Assembly: GCF_964355755.1 (NCBI RefSeq)
Contig: NC_092676.1
Span: forward strand, 3,394,288-3,458,287
DNA: 64,000 nt
Direction of reading: 5' to 3'
Source of the DNA: Antedon mediterranea
Taxonomy: Eukaryota; Echinodermata; Crinoidea; Comatulida; Antedonidae
The first letter of the stretch is position 1. Every line of letters begins with the position of its first letter. The notes under the pieces are model-generated. The model was not told the DNA's origin. It saw only the letters and a list, made by a program, of their open reading frames with translations, and searched no databases. This document shows positions 31,031 through 41,733 of the stretch, piece by piece. Both the position numbers and the translations under genes were made by a program.

Positions 31031-32932
31031 ATGTTTATAATGACTCATCATCATTGCTTGCTGTGCCTGATTGTGTTGTATAGTATATTTCACTGCTGTT
31101 TTGGACAAACCTATTTGTTCACAGAAGATCCACAACCGGTTCTCGTTGCAGAAGGACAAACAGCAACGCTATCATGTGTTTGGAAACCAGAATTGTTCGA
31201 ACAGCATAACTTTGAATGGGTATTTTTCCCTCAGGATGGTGGTCAGGCTCAATCAATTCGAATGTCAAATTCAAAACACAATTTAATAAATAACGCAACA
31301 TCTTCGAATCTTTCAATTTTTAATGTTGATTCTGAAGACGCGGGAGACTACAGGTGTGATATCATAGGAAATAATGAATACAGTTATTCTAATCAGGCTG
31401 CCGTAGTGATAGGAGAAATAAGATGCAATCCAGAATATGATACTGGTGAAATAGGAACAACGCTGACATGTTCTTATACTTCTTCTTATCCTTTAAATGA
31501 TATTGATTTACGATGGTATAAAGACGGAAATAGAGTAATATCAGACACACAAGACAAACACGTTTTAGAATCAAGAGCTTTGACTGCTGAAGACGATGGA
31601 GCTGTATTTACTTGTAAAGCTTTTATCGGACATCAAGTGATAGGAACTTGTGAAACTACTCCGCTAGTACTGACTATAGATGCAGAGATTGAACAATCAC
31701 CGCCAGGTACACTTCAGGTTGGTGATAGCTTTAATCTTACATGCACAGCAGGGAAAGGTAATCCTGAATATTATGAATATGAATGGATGTGGACTGACAA
31801 ACCAGTAGGATCGTCAACATGTAAAAATAAATTTGCAATAGGCCATGTCCTTACGGTTTTGGGTGCATCAATTAATACGAATGGCACAAACGCTACTTGT
31901 ATTATTAGTCGTGATGGTCGAAACATCAGTACAACGACCTATACAATAAATACAGTTTTCATAAGTTTGACCTCAACAACGACACATTCACACACGACAC
32001 CAGGTACGCATACACACAAGTCAAGTATATATAAACTATCAGAAACTACTAGACTAAAGATTGTCATTGGAGCCGTTTCAGTAGCGCTTGTGATGTCGAC
32101 GACAGGAAATATAATTTACTTGTTAAGAAAAAGGCGCAAAAAGATTAAACGAATAAGCCTGCAATTAAAATCAATGAATGACATTGAACAAAAGACTACA
32201 GATTCTGACGTTCATGGAAATTTGGTGACAGTTTTGACTGTTGATAAGCCTGGGATTTCAAAAGAGTCAAACGCAGAAGACAATTTAACCACTATGTCAT
32301 GTGATAAACGTACACTGGCAGCACGTGACCAATTACAAGACAACGTTGATTATGATTTTGTTGCATCAGCAGACAATCAAAGCACTGACAATACAGTAAA
32401 CAGCAACAATGAATGCCATGATTCGGCATTAGTAGACATTCACAACGACGAAATGACATCTGAAACAGGCAGTGAATATGAGTATGATTATGTGGAGACA
32501 TCAGGTATAGGGGCCACAGAAAATATCGGCTCTGCAGAATACATTGAGGTTGTCGAGGACAGCGCTAATGACGATTCCAGTAAAGATTCACTAAAAACAG
32601 AAAATACTAGGCCTACAGCTGGCGAGTACAATGATGCTTCAATGTCACAAACTTATATTTCCATAAATACTAGAACAAATGATAAAGAAGCTGAGTACGA
32701 AAACAGTAAATTACATCGTCTCAAAGGTATCTCGACTTCTGACAACTCAAAGACCAAGTCCGAAAGTGTTAAATTATCATCGAGATTAAGAAGAGATGGA
32801 ATAACCATTTCAGATAATCGCGAGGATGACGTCACCCTGGTGTATGCGAGTACAGTTGAAGTACCTGATAGAAACGACGTGTACGAAAATGCATCGGTAC
32901 GCACAAAAGCAGTGAAGTGTGCTAAGAAATAG
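31031..32932 (+). CDS. G8: three-Ig receptor with long acidic class C tail
   Basis: Intact 633-residue frame from ATG 31031 (MFIMTHHH). The signal peptide, about 1-26, ends CCFGQ. Ig1 has LSCVW and DAGDYRCDI. Ig2 has four Cys and EDDGAVFTC. Ig3 starts EQSPPG and has LTCTAGKG and ATCIIS, with a further odd Cys in SSTCKNK. A short Thr-rich stalk leads to a membrane span (about 351-372) with few large hydrophobics, including TTGN, then LRKRRKK. The tail of about 260 residues is rich in D/E/S/N: VDYDFV, EYEYDYVETSG, AEYIEVV, GEYNDA, EYENSKL, LVYAST and DVYENASV. No strict ITIM; YEN sites suggest Grb2-type SH2 partners. It ends like G1. The only full-length intact class C gene in the window. Confidence 0.92.
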   Translation: MFIMTHHHCLLCLIVLYSIFHCCFGQTYLFTEDPQPVLVAEGQTATLSCVWKPELFEQHNFEWVFFPQDGGQAQSIRMSNSKHNLINNATSSNLSIFNVDSEDAGDYRCDIIGNNEYSYSNQAAVVIGEIRCNPEYDTGEIGTTLTCSYTSSYPLNDIDLRWYKDGNRVISDTQDKHVLESRALTAEDDGAVFTCKAFIGHQVIGTCETTPLVLTIDAEIEQSPPGTLQVGDSFNLTCTAGKGNPEYYEYEWMWTDKPVGSSTCKNKFAIGHVLTVLGASINTNGTNATCIISRDGRNISTTTYTINTVFISLTSTTTHSHTTPGTHTHKSSIYKLSETTRLKIVIGAVSVALVMSTTGNIIYLLRKRRKKIKRISLQLKSMNDIEQKTTDSDVHGNLVTVLTVDKPGISKESNAEDNLTTMSCDKRTLAARDQLQDNVDYDFVASADNQSTDNTVNSNNECHDSALVDIHNDEMTSETGSEYEYDYVETSGIGATENIGSAEYIEVVEDSANDDSSKDSLKTENTRPTAGEYNDASMSQTYISINTRTNDKEAEYENSKLHRLKGISTSDNSKTKSESVKLSSRLRRDGITISDNREDDVTLVYASTVEVPDRNDVYENASVRTKAVKCAKK

Positions 32933-33445
32933 AAGAAGAATAACATAATCAACCGTACAGAATATTCATGCAAAAACAAACAATGAAAGAAACTTGTTTA
33001 TGAATGCTTAATCCCTAAATTAGAGGTTTATGGCAGGTATGATATCTTTAGTATTAAGGTTTTTATTAGTGAAATTGTTAACTTTCAACATTTGCAAACT
33101 AGTGTCCTTACGTACAGGGATGTGACTTAAAAGTATTGTAAGACTAGTATGGGCCATGGTACTTTCATGGTAAGAGAAATAGAAAAGTAGGCTAAATATA
33201 TAAGTTAATGTCTTGAATTATTATAGCATTAGTTAAAAAAGTATTGTAATTTTGTTTAAGGAAGTAAATAAAAATATTATATTAGAAATAATCAACTCTG
33301 AAATGAACATTAACCAGAAAAGGGAAGGAAGGAAGTATTAACAGATGATTAGCAAGAATTAAAACTGTACAGAAAAGAGAAAAGAAAAACAGAATAAAAT
33401 TCATCGATAAAATATCCTAATTTGGCATGAAATAAGCAACAATAC
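32933..33445. repeat. Duplicated 3' flank, copy 3
   Basis: 3' flank of G8, matching the flank of G7 and the gene-free copy at about 29 kb. It ends abruptly at about 33445, where G9 begins inside its Ig2-Ig3 boundary. No gene. Confidence 0.75.
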
Positions 33446-34482
33446 TAATGCTGACTATAGATGCAGAGATTGAACAGTCACCACCAGGTCCACTTCAGGC
33501 TGGGGATAGGTTTACCCTTACCTGTTCAGGGAAAGGTAATCTTGATTATTATGAATGGACGTGGAATGGCAAACCTAGGATAGGATCGTCGACAGATAAA
33601 AGTCGATTTGCAATAGATAATGTGCTTACTGCGACGAGAGTATCAATCAATGCTAATGGCAGAATAGTTACTTGTACTATTAGTCGTAGTGGTCGTAACA
33701 GCAGTACAGCGAGTTTTACAATAAATGTTCTACAGAACAATTCGAGTAGGCCTACTACTACACATTTGCAAACAACACCAACACAACAAGTCGTTACAGA
33801 CAAACTACTACCAACTACACGATTACACACTACACGTTTACATTCGACACGTACGCAACAAGTCTTTACAGACAAACAACTACCAACTACACGCTTACAC
33901 ACTACACGTTTACACACTACATGTTTGTCGACACGTACGCAACGATTCACTAAAGACCTAAAACTATCAGAAACTAATATATCGGCTGACAAGCCCCCAA
34001 CACTAATGGTTGTAATTAGTGTACTTGCAATTTTACTCGTAGTTTCTTTAATATTAATAATATACATGTATTTACAAAAAAGAAACGTATCTAGAGACAA
34101 CATAATTCCTTTAAATCGACCACCGAAAAATATTGGACACATTTACGATTATATTGTGTCTTCAGACACACAGATCAACACGAAAGGCCATGACACAAAC
34201 ACGTATGATTATGCCATATATCCGTGTACTCGCATCGCAGAGAACACAAGTGCTGAATACATTGAAGTAGAAGACAGTTTCCATGAGGGCCCACAAAAAC
34301 CAGAACAAAATATGACCGCAGTCGAGAACGATGATGTGTCCTTACAACCAACGGATATTTGCAGCAAAGAGGCCACGTACGAAAATGGTGAATTGCGTAT
34401 CAAAGGCATAGCAACTTCTGACAATATAACAACAATTAAGTACGAAAATACTAAATCATCTACGCATCTACAGGAAATATAA
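33446..34482 (+). pseudogene. G9: 5'-truncated receptor (Ig3, stalk, membrane span, class B tail)
   Basis: Homology starts without warning at LTIDAEIEQSPPG, the Ig2-Ig3 junction, fused to intergenic DNA. Signal peptide, Ig1 and Ig2 are absent. The remaining frame is open for 344 codons: Ig3 (LTCSGKG, VTCTIS), a stalk of TTRLHTTRLHST-type repeats, membrane span (LMVVISVLAILLVVSLILII), QKRN, and a tail with YDYIVS, TYDYAIY, AEYIEV, ATYENGEL and KYENTKS. Unlike G10-G13 the tail reads straight through the frameshift site into ATSDNITTIKYENT, giving the ancestral arrangement. An internal ATG exists at 33448, but there is no signal peptide, so a surface product is unlikely. Confidence 0.85.
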
Positions 34483-34640
34483 TTTACTTGTTAAGAAAAA
34501 GGCGCAAAAAGACAAAACGCATAAGCCCGCCATTAATATCAAAGAATGACATTAAAGAAAAGAAATACAGCAGAAACTACAAATTCTGAAAACTTCGAAA
34601 ATGTCGACGTGGAGTGGATGGCAGAAATATGAATGTGAAC
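34468..34640 (+). pseudogene. Receptor membrane-proximal fragment fused to the G9 end
   Basis: From ACAGGAAATATAATTTACTT onward the sequence matches the G8 membrane and juxtamembrane codons (LLRKRRKK and the following I-S-L stretch), not class B flank. The G9 tail therefore joins a piece of a G8-like gene, with the join inside the last codons of G9 (LQEI, stop). A recombination scar; not a gene. Confidence 0.65.
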
Positions 34641-36650
34641 GTGATCTTCAAAAATGGTCTATGATGGTTCTCTATAAAACATCGACTATACGTCATTATA
34701 TAAATATAATTGTTATTGATAGTTATTTACACGTTACAAGTAATTTTGTGAATATGCATTTAATAAATAAATATTATCCGGTATTACACACGTTGGAAAT
34801 TAAGCTATCTTTTTCTTTGTAAATTTTTTTTAATATAAAATAGCAAACAACTTTAACTTAATAAAGTTAATGAAGGTAACAATTAAAAGTGAAACCATTA
34901 ATTTGTTTAATACTTGTTTACTATGTTATTATTTAAAAAAACAATAACACTAAATTATAAGCGAGCAACACGACAAGAAAAACAAAGAAACAATTTGTTT
35001 TGTTATTGTTTTACTCTAGATTTTACTTGCTTTTCGGTTCAATGCTCAGTTAATTGCTGCATTCACACGGAAGACGGAGCCGTTCAATTTTTAATAGAAC
35101 TGTCTCTTATTTAATAAAACGGCGCCTAGGTAGGGTGGCGTACATTTTATTTTACGATAAATGTAAATATAGTAGGCTTATGAATAACAAAATAGATTTT
35201 ATGGAATATATATTTTTTTTATTAGATTATGTAATTGATTGTTATTATATGAGAGGAAACAAATTTAATAAAGTATAGCTAATATAGCTAATAGACTTTA
35301 AGCAAAAACTATATTATTCAGTAATTTACACGTTACAAGTTTGTAATTTGTGAATATGCATTTAATAAATAAATATAATCAGGTATTACACACATTGGGA
35401 AAAAGATATCTAATTCTTTGATAATTTTTATTAAAAGATAGAAAACAACTTTAATTTGATAAAGTTAATGAAGAAAAAACATTAAAAGTAAAATCATTAA
35501 TTTCTTTTATTATTGCTTTAACTCTAGATTTGACTTGCATTTCTGTTCAATGTACAATTTACATTCACACGGAAGACGGAGTCGTTCAATTCTTTATAGA
35601 ATGTATCTATTATTTAACAAAATTGCGCCTTCAACTTCGTGAAACGGAACAAGTTAGGCGTACATTTTATTTTACAGTAATGTAAATATAGTAGGCCTAC
35701 CTTATTCCATAATGAATAACAAAAATAAATTTCATTGAGAATATAATTATTTTTTTAGATTATGTAATCGATTGTCATCGTAAAAGAGCAAACAAATTTA
35801 ACTTTTAATAAAAGTATGTATTATTAGATAAAACTGAGATCAACGGTAACGACAATAAGGAAAGAAAGTTGTAAATACAGATAATTATGATTTTGCGAAC
35901 GAATTTATAAATGTGAAAGGCTATTAGTGAAACTGATGAAACTCAATATGGAAACAAAGAAAATGCCAAGTTCTTGATACTTTCTACATTTAGAAAATTG
36001 CTCAAAATAACTTTCCCCTAATGGACCTTGTTTAAAAGGTATCTAGAGTAGAGGAACAAATAATACATTAATTCGTTTTCTTAATTATTGATCAATAACT
36101 CACTAATATGTAAAATATATATAAGAACTCGTGGACAGCATTTAACTAAATGAAAAAAGACTAAAAATTAAAAAAAAAACACGAATTTATAAAACATAAA
36201 TAATAACCTAATGAACAGAAGAAAAAAAAAAATACAAGACTAACTAAACATAGCTTGTATGGACGAAAAATAAATGAAAAGACATCGTTAGGCCTAATAA
36301 TTGAAATAAAAAAAACCGAAATATTTCTAAAGAGAAAAATCATGATATATGTAAGAAAGTTAGAATTGATTTTTCAAATAATTTAGTTATAGTGTGCTAA
36401 GTGAAGAACAATTAATTTCAATTCAATTAGTGGTTATTATTATATTTAATATAACTACGACCGCCAGAGAAAGCAAAACTTTCCTAAATAAAATAATAGG
36501 CTTCTCCTTATCTATTCATATAGAACCAGAAATACAAATGTGAAATCATATAAACGAAGATGCGACAATAACAAAAATCGTTTTCAACATTAATGTAGAT
36601 CTCAACAATACATTACAACACAGGGATACTTCAGTTTTAGTCAAAATCGT
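34641..36650. repeat. Gene-free spacer with a duplicated unit of about 570 bp
   Basis: The stretch from about 34730 (TTTACACGTTACAAGTAATT, ATATGCATTTAATAAATAAA) to about 35275 recurs, diverged, from about 35320 to 35810. Both carry CATTCACACGGAAGACGGAG. Short ORFs here have no support. Confidence 0.65.
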
Positions 36651-36670
36651 CACTCTAGAGGGCGGTATAC
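36651..36670 (+). promoter_or_regulatory. CTCF-core-like site upstream of G10
   Basis: CACTCTAGAGGGCGGTATAC, about 370 bp before the G10 ATG. By eye it agrees with the CTCF core at about 12 of 14 positions. The downstream 5' region to 37038 is almost the same as that of G8. Confidence 0.45.
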
Positions 36671-37038
36671 AGTTGTACTACAGGAGCTTCCCCTATTTTA
36701 CAATAATGGAATAAGATATGTTTACAAAACTTTAGTGCGGATGCGCAGTTATTTCTGTATATAGCATGTGACCAGGTTTGATGTATCAATACAGTGACTA
36801 GATACAGTACAGGAATCAGATAGAGTGAGTGCTTAAACTGAGTACGATTTTATAACCACGCGAGTATCGACTAACAATAAGGCTTATTAAAAAAACATTG
36901 TTTGATCATCAGAATTTACCTACGTTTATTTGTATACGTTTTAATTTTATCATGAATATCTAGTTTGGAAATTGATTTAAACTGAACTAAAGTAATATTA
37001 AAAGCTGAACTAGAAACTACCAAATCGCAGTGTTTATA

Positions 37039-38520
37039 ATGACTCATCATCATTGCTTGCTGTGCCTGATTGTATTGTGTAGTATATTTTACGAATGTTT
37101 TGCACAAATATATGTCTTCACAGAAGACCCGAAATCAGTTCTTGTTGCTGAAGGAAACACAGCAAGTCTATCGTGCGAATGGAGACCAGAATTGGATGAA
37201 CGACATATCTTTGAATGGGTATTCTTCCCTGATGATGGTGGTCAGGCTCAATCAATTAGAATGTCAAATTCAAAGTACAATTTAATAAATAACGCAACAT
37301 CTTCGAATCTTTTTATTTCCAATGTTGCTTCTGATGACGTGGGATACTACAGGTTTGAGATCATCGGAATAAATAATGAATACAGTTTAGGCCTATCTGA
37401 TCCGGCTGCCGTAATGATAGGAGAAATAAGGTGCAATCCAGAATATGATAATGGTGAAATAGGAACAACGATGTCATGTTCTTATCTTTCTTCTTATCCT
37501 TCAAATGATATTTATTTACGATGGTATAAAGACGGAAATATAGTATTATCAGACACACAAGACAAACACGTTATAGAATCAAGAGCTTTGACTGCTGAAG
37601 ACGATGGCGCTGTATTTTCTTGTAAAGCCACACTGGTGGTATCTCAAATTCAAGTGATAGGAACTTGTGAAATTACGCCGCTAGTATTGACTATAGATAC
37701 AGAGATTGAACAATCACCACTAGGTCAACTTCAGGTTGGTGATAGCTTTAATTTTACCTGCTCAGGGAAAGGAAATCCTGATTACTATGATTATAAATGG
37801 ACGTGGAATGACAAACCAGTAGGATCGTCGCCAAATAAAAGACGATTTGCAATAGGTAATGTGCTTACTGCGATGAGTGTACCAAGCAGTGCTAATGGCA
37901 AAAACGCTACTTGTACCATTAGTCGTAGTGGTCGCAACAGCAGTACAGCGAGATATACAATAAACGTGCTAGAGAACATTTGGAGTAGGCCTAAAACTAC
38001 ACGATTGCAAACAACACCAGATAGACGTACGCAACAACTCATTACAGACCAAATCTCAGCAACTAATATCTCATCGGGTGACGAGTCCCCAACACTAATG
38101 GTTGTTATTAGTGTACTTGCAATTTCATTTGTAATTGCTTTAATATTAATAATATACATGCATTTACAAAAGAGGAACTTAGCTAGGGACAACACAATTC
38201 CTTCAAAACGACCGTCGACTAATATTGGGCACAATTACGATTACATTACGTCATCAGACACACACGTGACCACGGCAGTCAATGACATAGATAATAAATA
38301 CGATTATGCCGTATATCCGTGCACACGAAATGAGAAAAACGTCACTGATGAATATATTGAGGTAATCAATTTTTCCCAAGATGACCCACCAAAACCAGAA
38401 AGTAATATCGCGGCTGAGTACGCTAACGTTGCGTTGCAACCAACAGATATTTGCAGCGAAGAGCCAAAGTACGAAAATAATAAACTACGTGTTAAACGCT
38501 ACAAGCATGACAACGTCTGA
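37039..38520 (+). CDS. G10: three-Ig receptor, G8-like ectodomain with class B tail; Ig1 lacks the second core Cys
   Basis: I start at ATG 37039 (MTHHHCL); three codons earlier the frame has GTG where G8 has ATG. The 493-residue frame is open. Ig1 and Ig2 follow G7/G8 (ELDERHIFEWVF, SNSKYNLINNATSSNL), but the F strand reads DVGYYRFEI: the core Cys is Phe (TTT for TGT). Ig2 keeps four Cys. Ig3, stalk, membrane span (LMVVISVLAISFVIALILII) and tail follow G11/G13: NYDYIT, KYDYAVY, DEYIEV, AEYANV and KYENNKL, ending KRYKHDNV. It is thus a junction between two subfamilies, with the switch near the Ig2-Ig3 border. The +1 tail seen in its relatives breaks off after TKYEQD, and no minisatellite follows. 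Confidence 0.9.
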   Translation: MTHHHCLLCLIVLCSIFYECFAQIYVFTEDPKSVLVAEGNTASLSCEWRPELDERHIFEWVFFPDDGGQAQSIRMSNSKYNLINNATSSNLFISNVASDDVGYYRFEIIGINNEYSLGLSDPAAVMIGEIRCNPEYDNGEIGTTMSCSYLSSYPSNDIYLRWYKDGNIVLSDTQDKHVIESRALTAEDDGAVFSCKATLVVSQIQVIGTCEITPLVLTIDTEIEQSPLGQLQVGDSFNFTCSGKGNPDYYDYKWTWNDKPVGSSPNKRRFAIGNVLTAMSVPSSANGKNATCTISRSGRNSSTARYTINVLENIWSRPKTTRLQTTPDRRTQQLITDQISATNISSGDESPTLMVVISVLAISFVIALILIIYMHLQKRNLARDNTIPSKRPSTNIGHNYDYITSSDTHVTTAVNDIDNKYDYAVYPCTRNEKNVTDEYIEVINFSQDDPPKPESNIAAEYANVALQPTDICSEEPKYENNKLRVKRYKHDNV

Positions 38521-39641
38521 CAATGTAAAAACCAAGTACGAACAAGATTGAAATTGTTAACGTCACATCAGACTGTAAAAAAACATCAAACGACTTAATT
38601 AATTATATAAAAATATATTATAATATTCCAGAGACGAAAATATCTTTTTAACTAATGTTGAGCGTAGAAAATATATTCAAAAAGTACCGAATCAAAATTA
38701 AGGAAGAGTGAGATTCTTTTCTGATCTAAATTATATGTAAACGAGCAACACAAAACAATAAGGAAGGAAAGGAGTTTTACGAAAAGATTATCTCAAGGTT
38801 TCAAAGCAGGTACAGTACTATGATTGGTTCATGATCAAGTGCCGGTCCGGTCACGTGTTCAGTTTTACATTCACGTTCAAAGAATGTTTTACACAATCCG
38901 GGTTCCGACGAGCACACCCCAAAGAAAAAATCGAGTGAGTTCAATCAGTCATTAGAAAGGATGTTGACTTTTGTTAAACTTTACTACCGAGTTTTAGATT
39001 GTTGATATTTGAACAGGTTTTGTGCGCAATGATATTCATAATATGTTTCATTACGTTAATCATAAGTCTATACGCAATATCACATTACATCGAATGTTTC
39101 ATGAGACATAGTCGTATATCGATTTAACTTGAAGAAAACGACGAAAACCATTATAGAAATTCAGCAAGGAGATCCGAAAAAAACAAATGGCATGATAAAA
39201 AGCTAAAAAATAAAGAAAAACAAATAATAATCGTTGAATATTTATCCACACAAATTGTGAAGTTGAGTACGAAAAGAATACATTAATACAGTATAGTGAC
39301 ATATTCCTTGAGGTTTGTTTTATCACATTCAAGATCAGTGCGTAGAATTATTGTAAAACAAGTTTCTCGACGCCCAAAAGAAAAGAGGACGAAAACCAAA
39401 GTATTATGACAAAATGTAAGACTAGTAAAAACGGTATAAAAAAAACATCTTACTTTGAACGTTAACACGACAGGTAAGAGAAAGTTATGTTTCAACCAAT
39501 CACAGTCACGAACAACTCAGCGTTTACAACTTAAACATTCACTGACCATAACGGTTTTAATCGATAGATGTACTTCACGCTCTCTCTAGGAAAAAATGGC
39601 AATGTATTAGGAAAGTATTTTTGCAGTATTACATCATTAAT
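38521..39641. repeat. Duplicated intergenic block, diverged copy
   Basis: No gene. Recognisably related to 8640-9630 (for example CGGTCACGTGTTCAGTTTTA, TTGAATATTTATCCACACAA), with substitutions and indels throughout. This is an older duplicate than the other three copies. Confidence 0.65.
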
Positions 39642-39766
39642 GTTGAATATTCAGTGGCACTATTTCCTGGTCATTTCTGCAGTAATCAAGTGTACCATTA
39701 GTAGTGAAATAGATCATTCCAGGGAAGAGTTAACTCTTCCCTGATCATTCCAACTTATATAACAAC
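39642..39766 (+). promoter_or_regulatory. G11 promoter block, TATA box and a 22-bp palindrome insert
   Basis: The conserved block, with TTATATAA at 39755-39762. Directly before the box a perfect 22-bp palindrome (half-site AGGGAAGAGTT, 39721-39742) is inserted and GATCATTCC is present on both sides; the other four promoters have one GATCATTCC (TCATTTC in G13) and no palindrome. A GATA-ETS composite TTTTGATAAGGAAGTT is at 39895-39910. Confidence 0.6.
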
Positions 39767-40046
39767 TAAATAAAGACACTTGTAGTGTCAACGTGTAATG
39801 TTTGACTACGAATATAGGATATGACCGTATAAGAAGTTATTATTGGATATAATGTTTGATTGAAGTGTTTATAAATCTATGCGTACAGTCTACATTTTGA
39901 TAAGGAAGTTAACTTAAGCAATGTTTGGAAGTCAGTCAAAGTGCCCGAGTCAGTACTATAGTATTTTATTAGGCATATAACAACGCGTGGGAACATTACA
40001 ACATTATAATTGTTTATAATTAGCTACATTTAATGCAAAGCTTACA

Positions 40047-41603
40047 ATGGCTCAACATCAATATTGTACATTGCTGTTTTACAAGTACTTGATTATATCG
40101 TATAGTGTATTTTACTGCGGCTGTGCACAATTTTATACTTTTACACAACATCCACAATCGGTTCTCGTTGCTGAAGGACAAACAGCAACGTTATCGTGTG
40201 AATGGACACCAGCACTGATATATGTAAACCATAACTACATTGCATGGGCAGTATTTCCCAATCGTGGTAGGTCTGAGACAATTGAAAGTTCTAATTCAAA
40301 ATACAATTTAAGAAATGGAGCAACATTTTCATTTTTATCCATTCTCAATGTTGATTATAACGATGTCGGAAAATACAGGTGTGATATCTTTGATAGTGAT
40401 TCAACATACACTCTTTCTGAATCGGCTTCTGTAGTTCTAGGAGAAATAACGTGCAGTCCAGAGAATGACAATGGTGAGATTGGAACAACAATGACATGTT
40501 CTTATTTTACTTCTTATTATTCACGTGATATTGATTTACTATGGTATAAAAACAGGAAACAAATTACATCAAAAGTAAAACAAAATAATGTTATCAAATC
40601 AAATTTGACTGTCGAAGACGATGGAGCTGTATTTACGTGTAAAGCCACTGTCAGACCATCACATAGACTGATAGGAACTTGTGGAACTACTCCGCTAGTA
40701 TTGACTATAGATGCAGAGATTGAACAATCACCACCAGGTACACTTCAGGTTGGAAATAGCTTCAATCTTACCTGCTCAGCGAAAGGTAATCCTGATTATT
40801 ATAATTACGAATGGACGTGGAATAACAAACCTGTAGGATGGTCACCAAATAAAAGACTATTTGCAATAGGTAATGTGCTTACTGCGACGAGTGTATCAAT
40901 CAATGCTAATGGCAAAATGATTACTTGTACCATTAGTCGTGATGGTCGTAACAGCAGTACAGCGAATTATACAATAAACGTTATAGAGAACATTTCGAGT
41001 AGGCATACAACTAAACAACACTATACAACACCAGGTAGACGTACGCAAAAAGTCGTTACAGACAAACTACTACCAACTACACGCTTACACACTACACGTT
41101 TGCAGTCGACACGTCCGCAACCACTCATTACAGACAAACTATCAGAAAATATCTCTTCGGCTGACGAGCCCCCAACACTAATGGTTGTTATTAGTGTACT
41201 TGCAATTTCACTTGCAATTGCTTTAATATTATTAATATACATGAAAATACAAAAGAGGAACTTAGCTAGAGACAACACAATTCCTTCAAAACGACCGACG
41301 ACTAACATTGGACACAATTATGATTACATTACGTCATCAGACACACACGTGACCACGGCAGTCAATGACATAGATAATAAATACGATTATGCCGTATATC
41401 CGTGCACACGCAATGAGAAAATCGTCACTGCTGAATATATTGAGGTAGTCAACTTTTCCAAAGATGACCCAACAAATCCAGAAAGTAATAGCGCGGCTGA
41501 GTACGATAACGTTGCATTGCAACCAACAGATATTTGCAGCGAAGAGCCAAAGTACGAAAATAATAAACTACGTGTTAAACGCTACAAGCATGACAACGTC
41601 TGA
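40047..41603 (+). CDS. G11: three-Ig receptor, class B tail
   Basis: Intact 518-residue frame from ATG 40047 (MAQHQYC). The signal peptide ends CGCAQ. Ig1 has LSCEW and DVGKYRCDI, with a slightly longer C-C' region (IYVNHNYIAW). Ig2 has ITC, MTC, FTC and GTC, so four Cys. Ig3 begins EQSPPG and has LTCSAKG and ITCTIS. The stalk has KLLPTTRLHTTRLQST, then a membrane span (LMVVISVLAISLAIALILLI) and QKRN. The tail has NYDYIT, KYDYAVY, AEYIEV, AEYDNVAL and KYENNKL, and stops at KRYKHDNV. A +1-frame segment with ITSM-like TKYENI follows, then the longest minisatellite of the window. It shares tail, stalk and flank with G12 and G13, and upstream DNA with G2. Confidence 0.92.
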   Translation: MAQHQYCTLLFYKYLIISYSVFYCGCAQFYTFTQHPQSVLVAEGQTATLSCEWTPALIYVNHNYIAWAVFPNRGRSETIESSNSKYNLRNGATFSFLSILNVDYNDVGKYRCDIFDSDSTYTLSESASVVLGEITCSPENDNGEIGTTMTCSYFTSYYSRDIDLLWYKNRKQITSKVKQNNVIKSNLTVEDDGAVFTCKATVRPSHRLIGTCGTTPLVLTIDAEIEQSPPGTLQVGNSFNLTCSAKGNPDYYNYEWTWNNKPVGWSPNKRLFAIGNVLTATSVSINANGKMITCTISRDGRNSSTANYTINVIENISSRHTTKQHYTTPGRRTQKVVTDKLLPTTRLHTTRLQSTRPQPLITDKLSENISSADEPPTLMVVISVLAISLAIALILLIYMKIQKRNLARDNTIPSKRPTTNIGHNYDYITSSDTHVTTAVNDIDNKYDYAVYPCTRNEKIVTAEYIEVVNFSKDDPTNPESNSAAEYDNVALQPTDICSEEPKYENNKLRVKRYKHDNV

Positions 41604-41733
41604 CAATGTAAAAACCAAGTACGAAAATATTTACGCGCTGGCCATCAGTGAGGATAAATACAATGACGTCATATTGAGGATCACAGAAGCGCATACTGAC
41701 GACGCAAACGAGTACGAAAATGGATTAGAATGA
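41604..41733 (+). other. +1-frame tail segment after G11
   Basis: Open in the +1 frame; it overlaps the G11 end and reads ATSMTTSDNVKTKYENIYA, then DKYNDVIL and NEYENGLE, stop at 41731-41733. In G9 and G8 the equivalent TSDN stretch is in the main frame. TKYENI fits the ITSM consensus TxYxxI. Confidence 0.55.

Noticed and set aside
38480-38530. A tiny intron explaining the +1 shift at KRYKHDNV
   Set aside because: The net difference from the unshifted paralogue G9 is only about seven bases; no usable donor and acceptor pair at that size.
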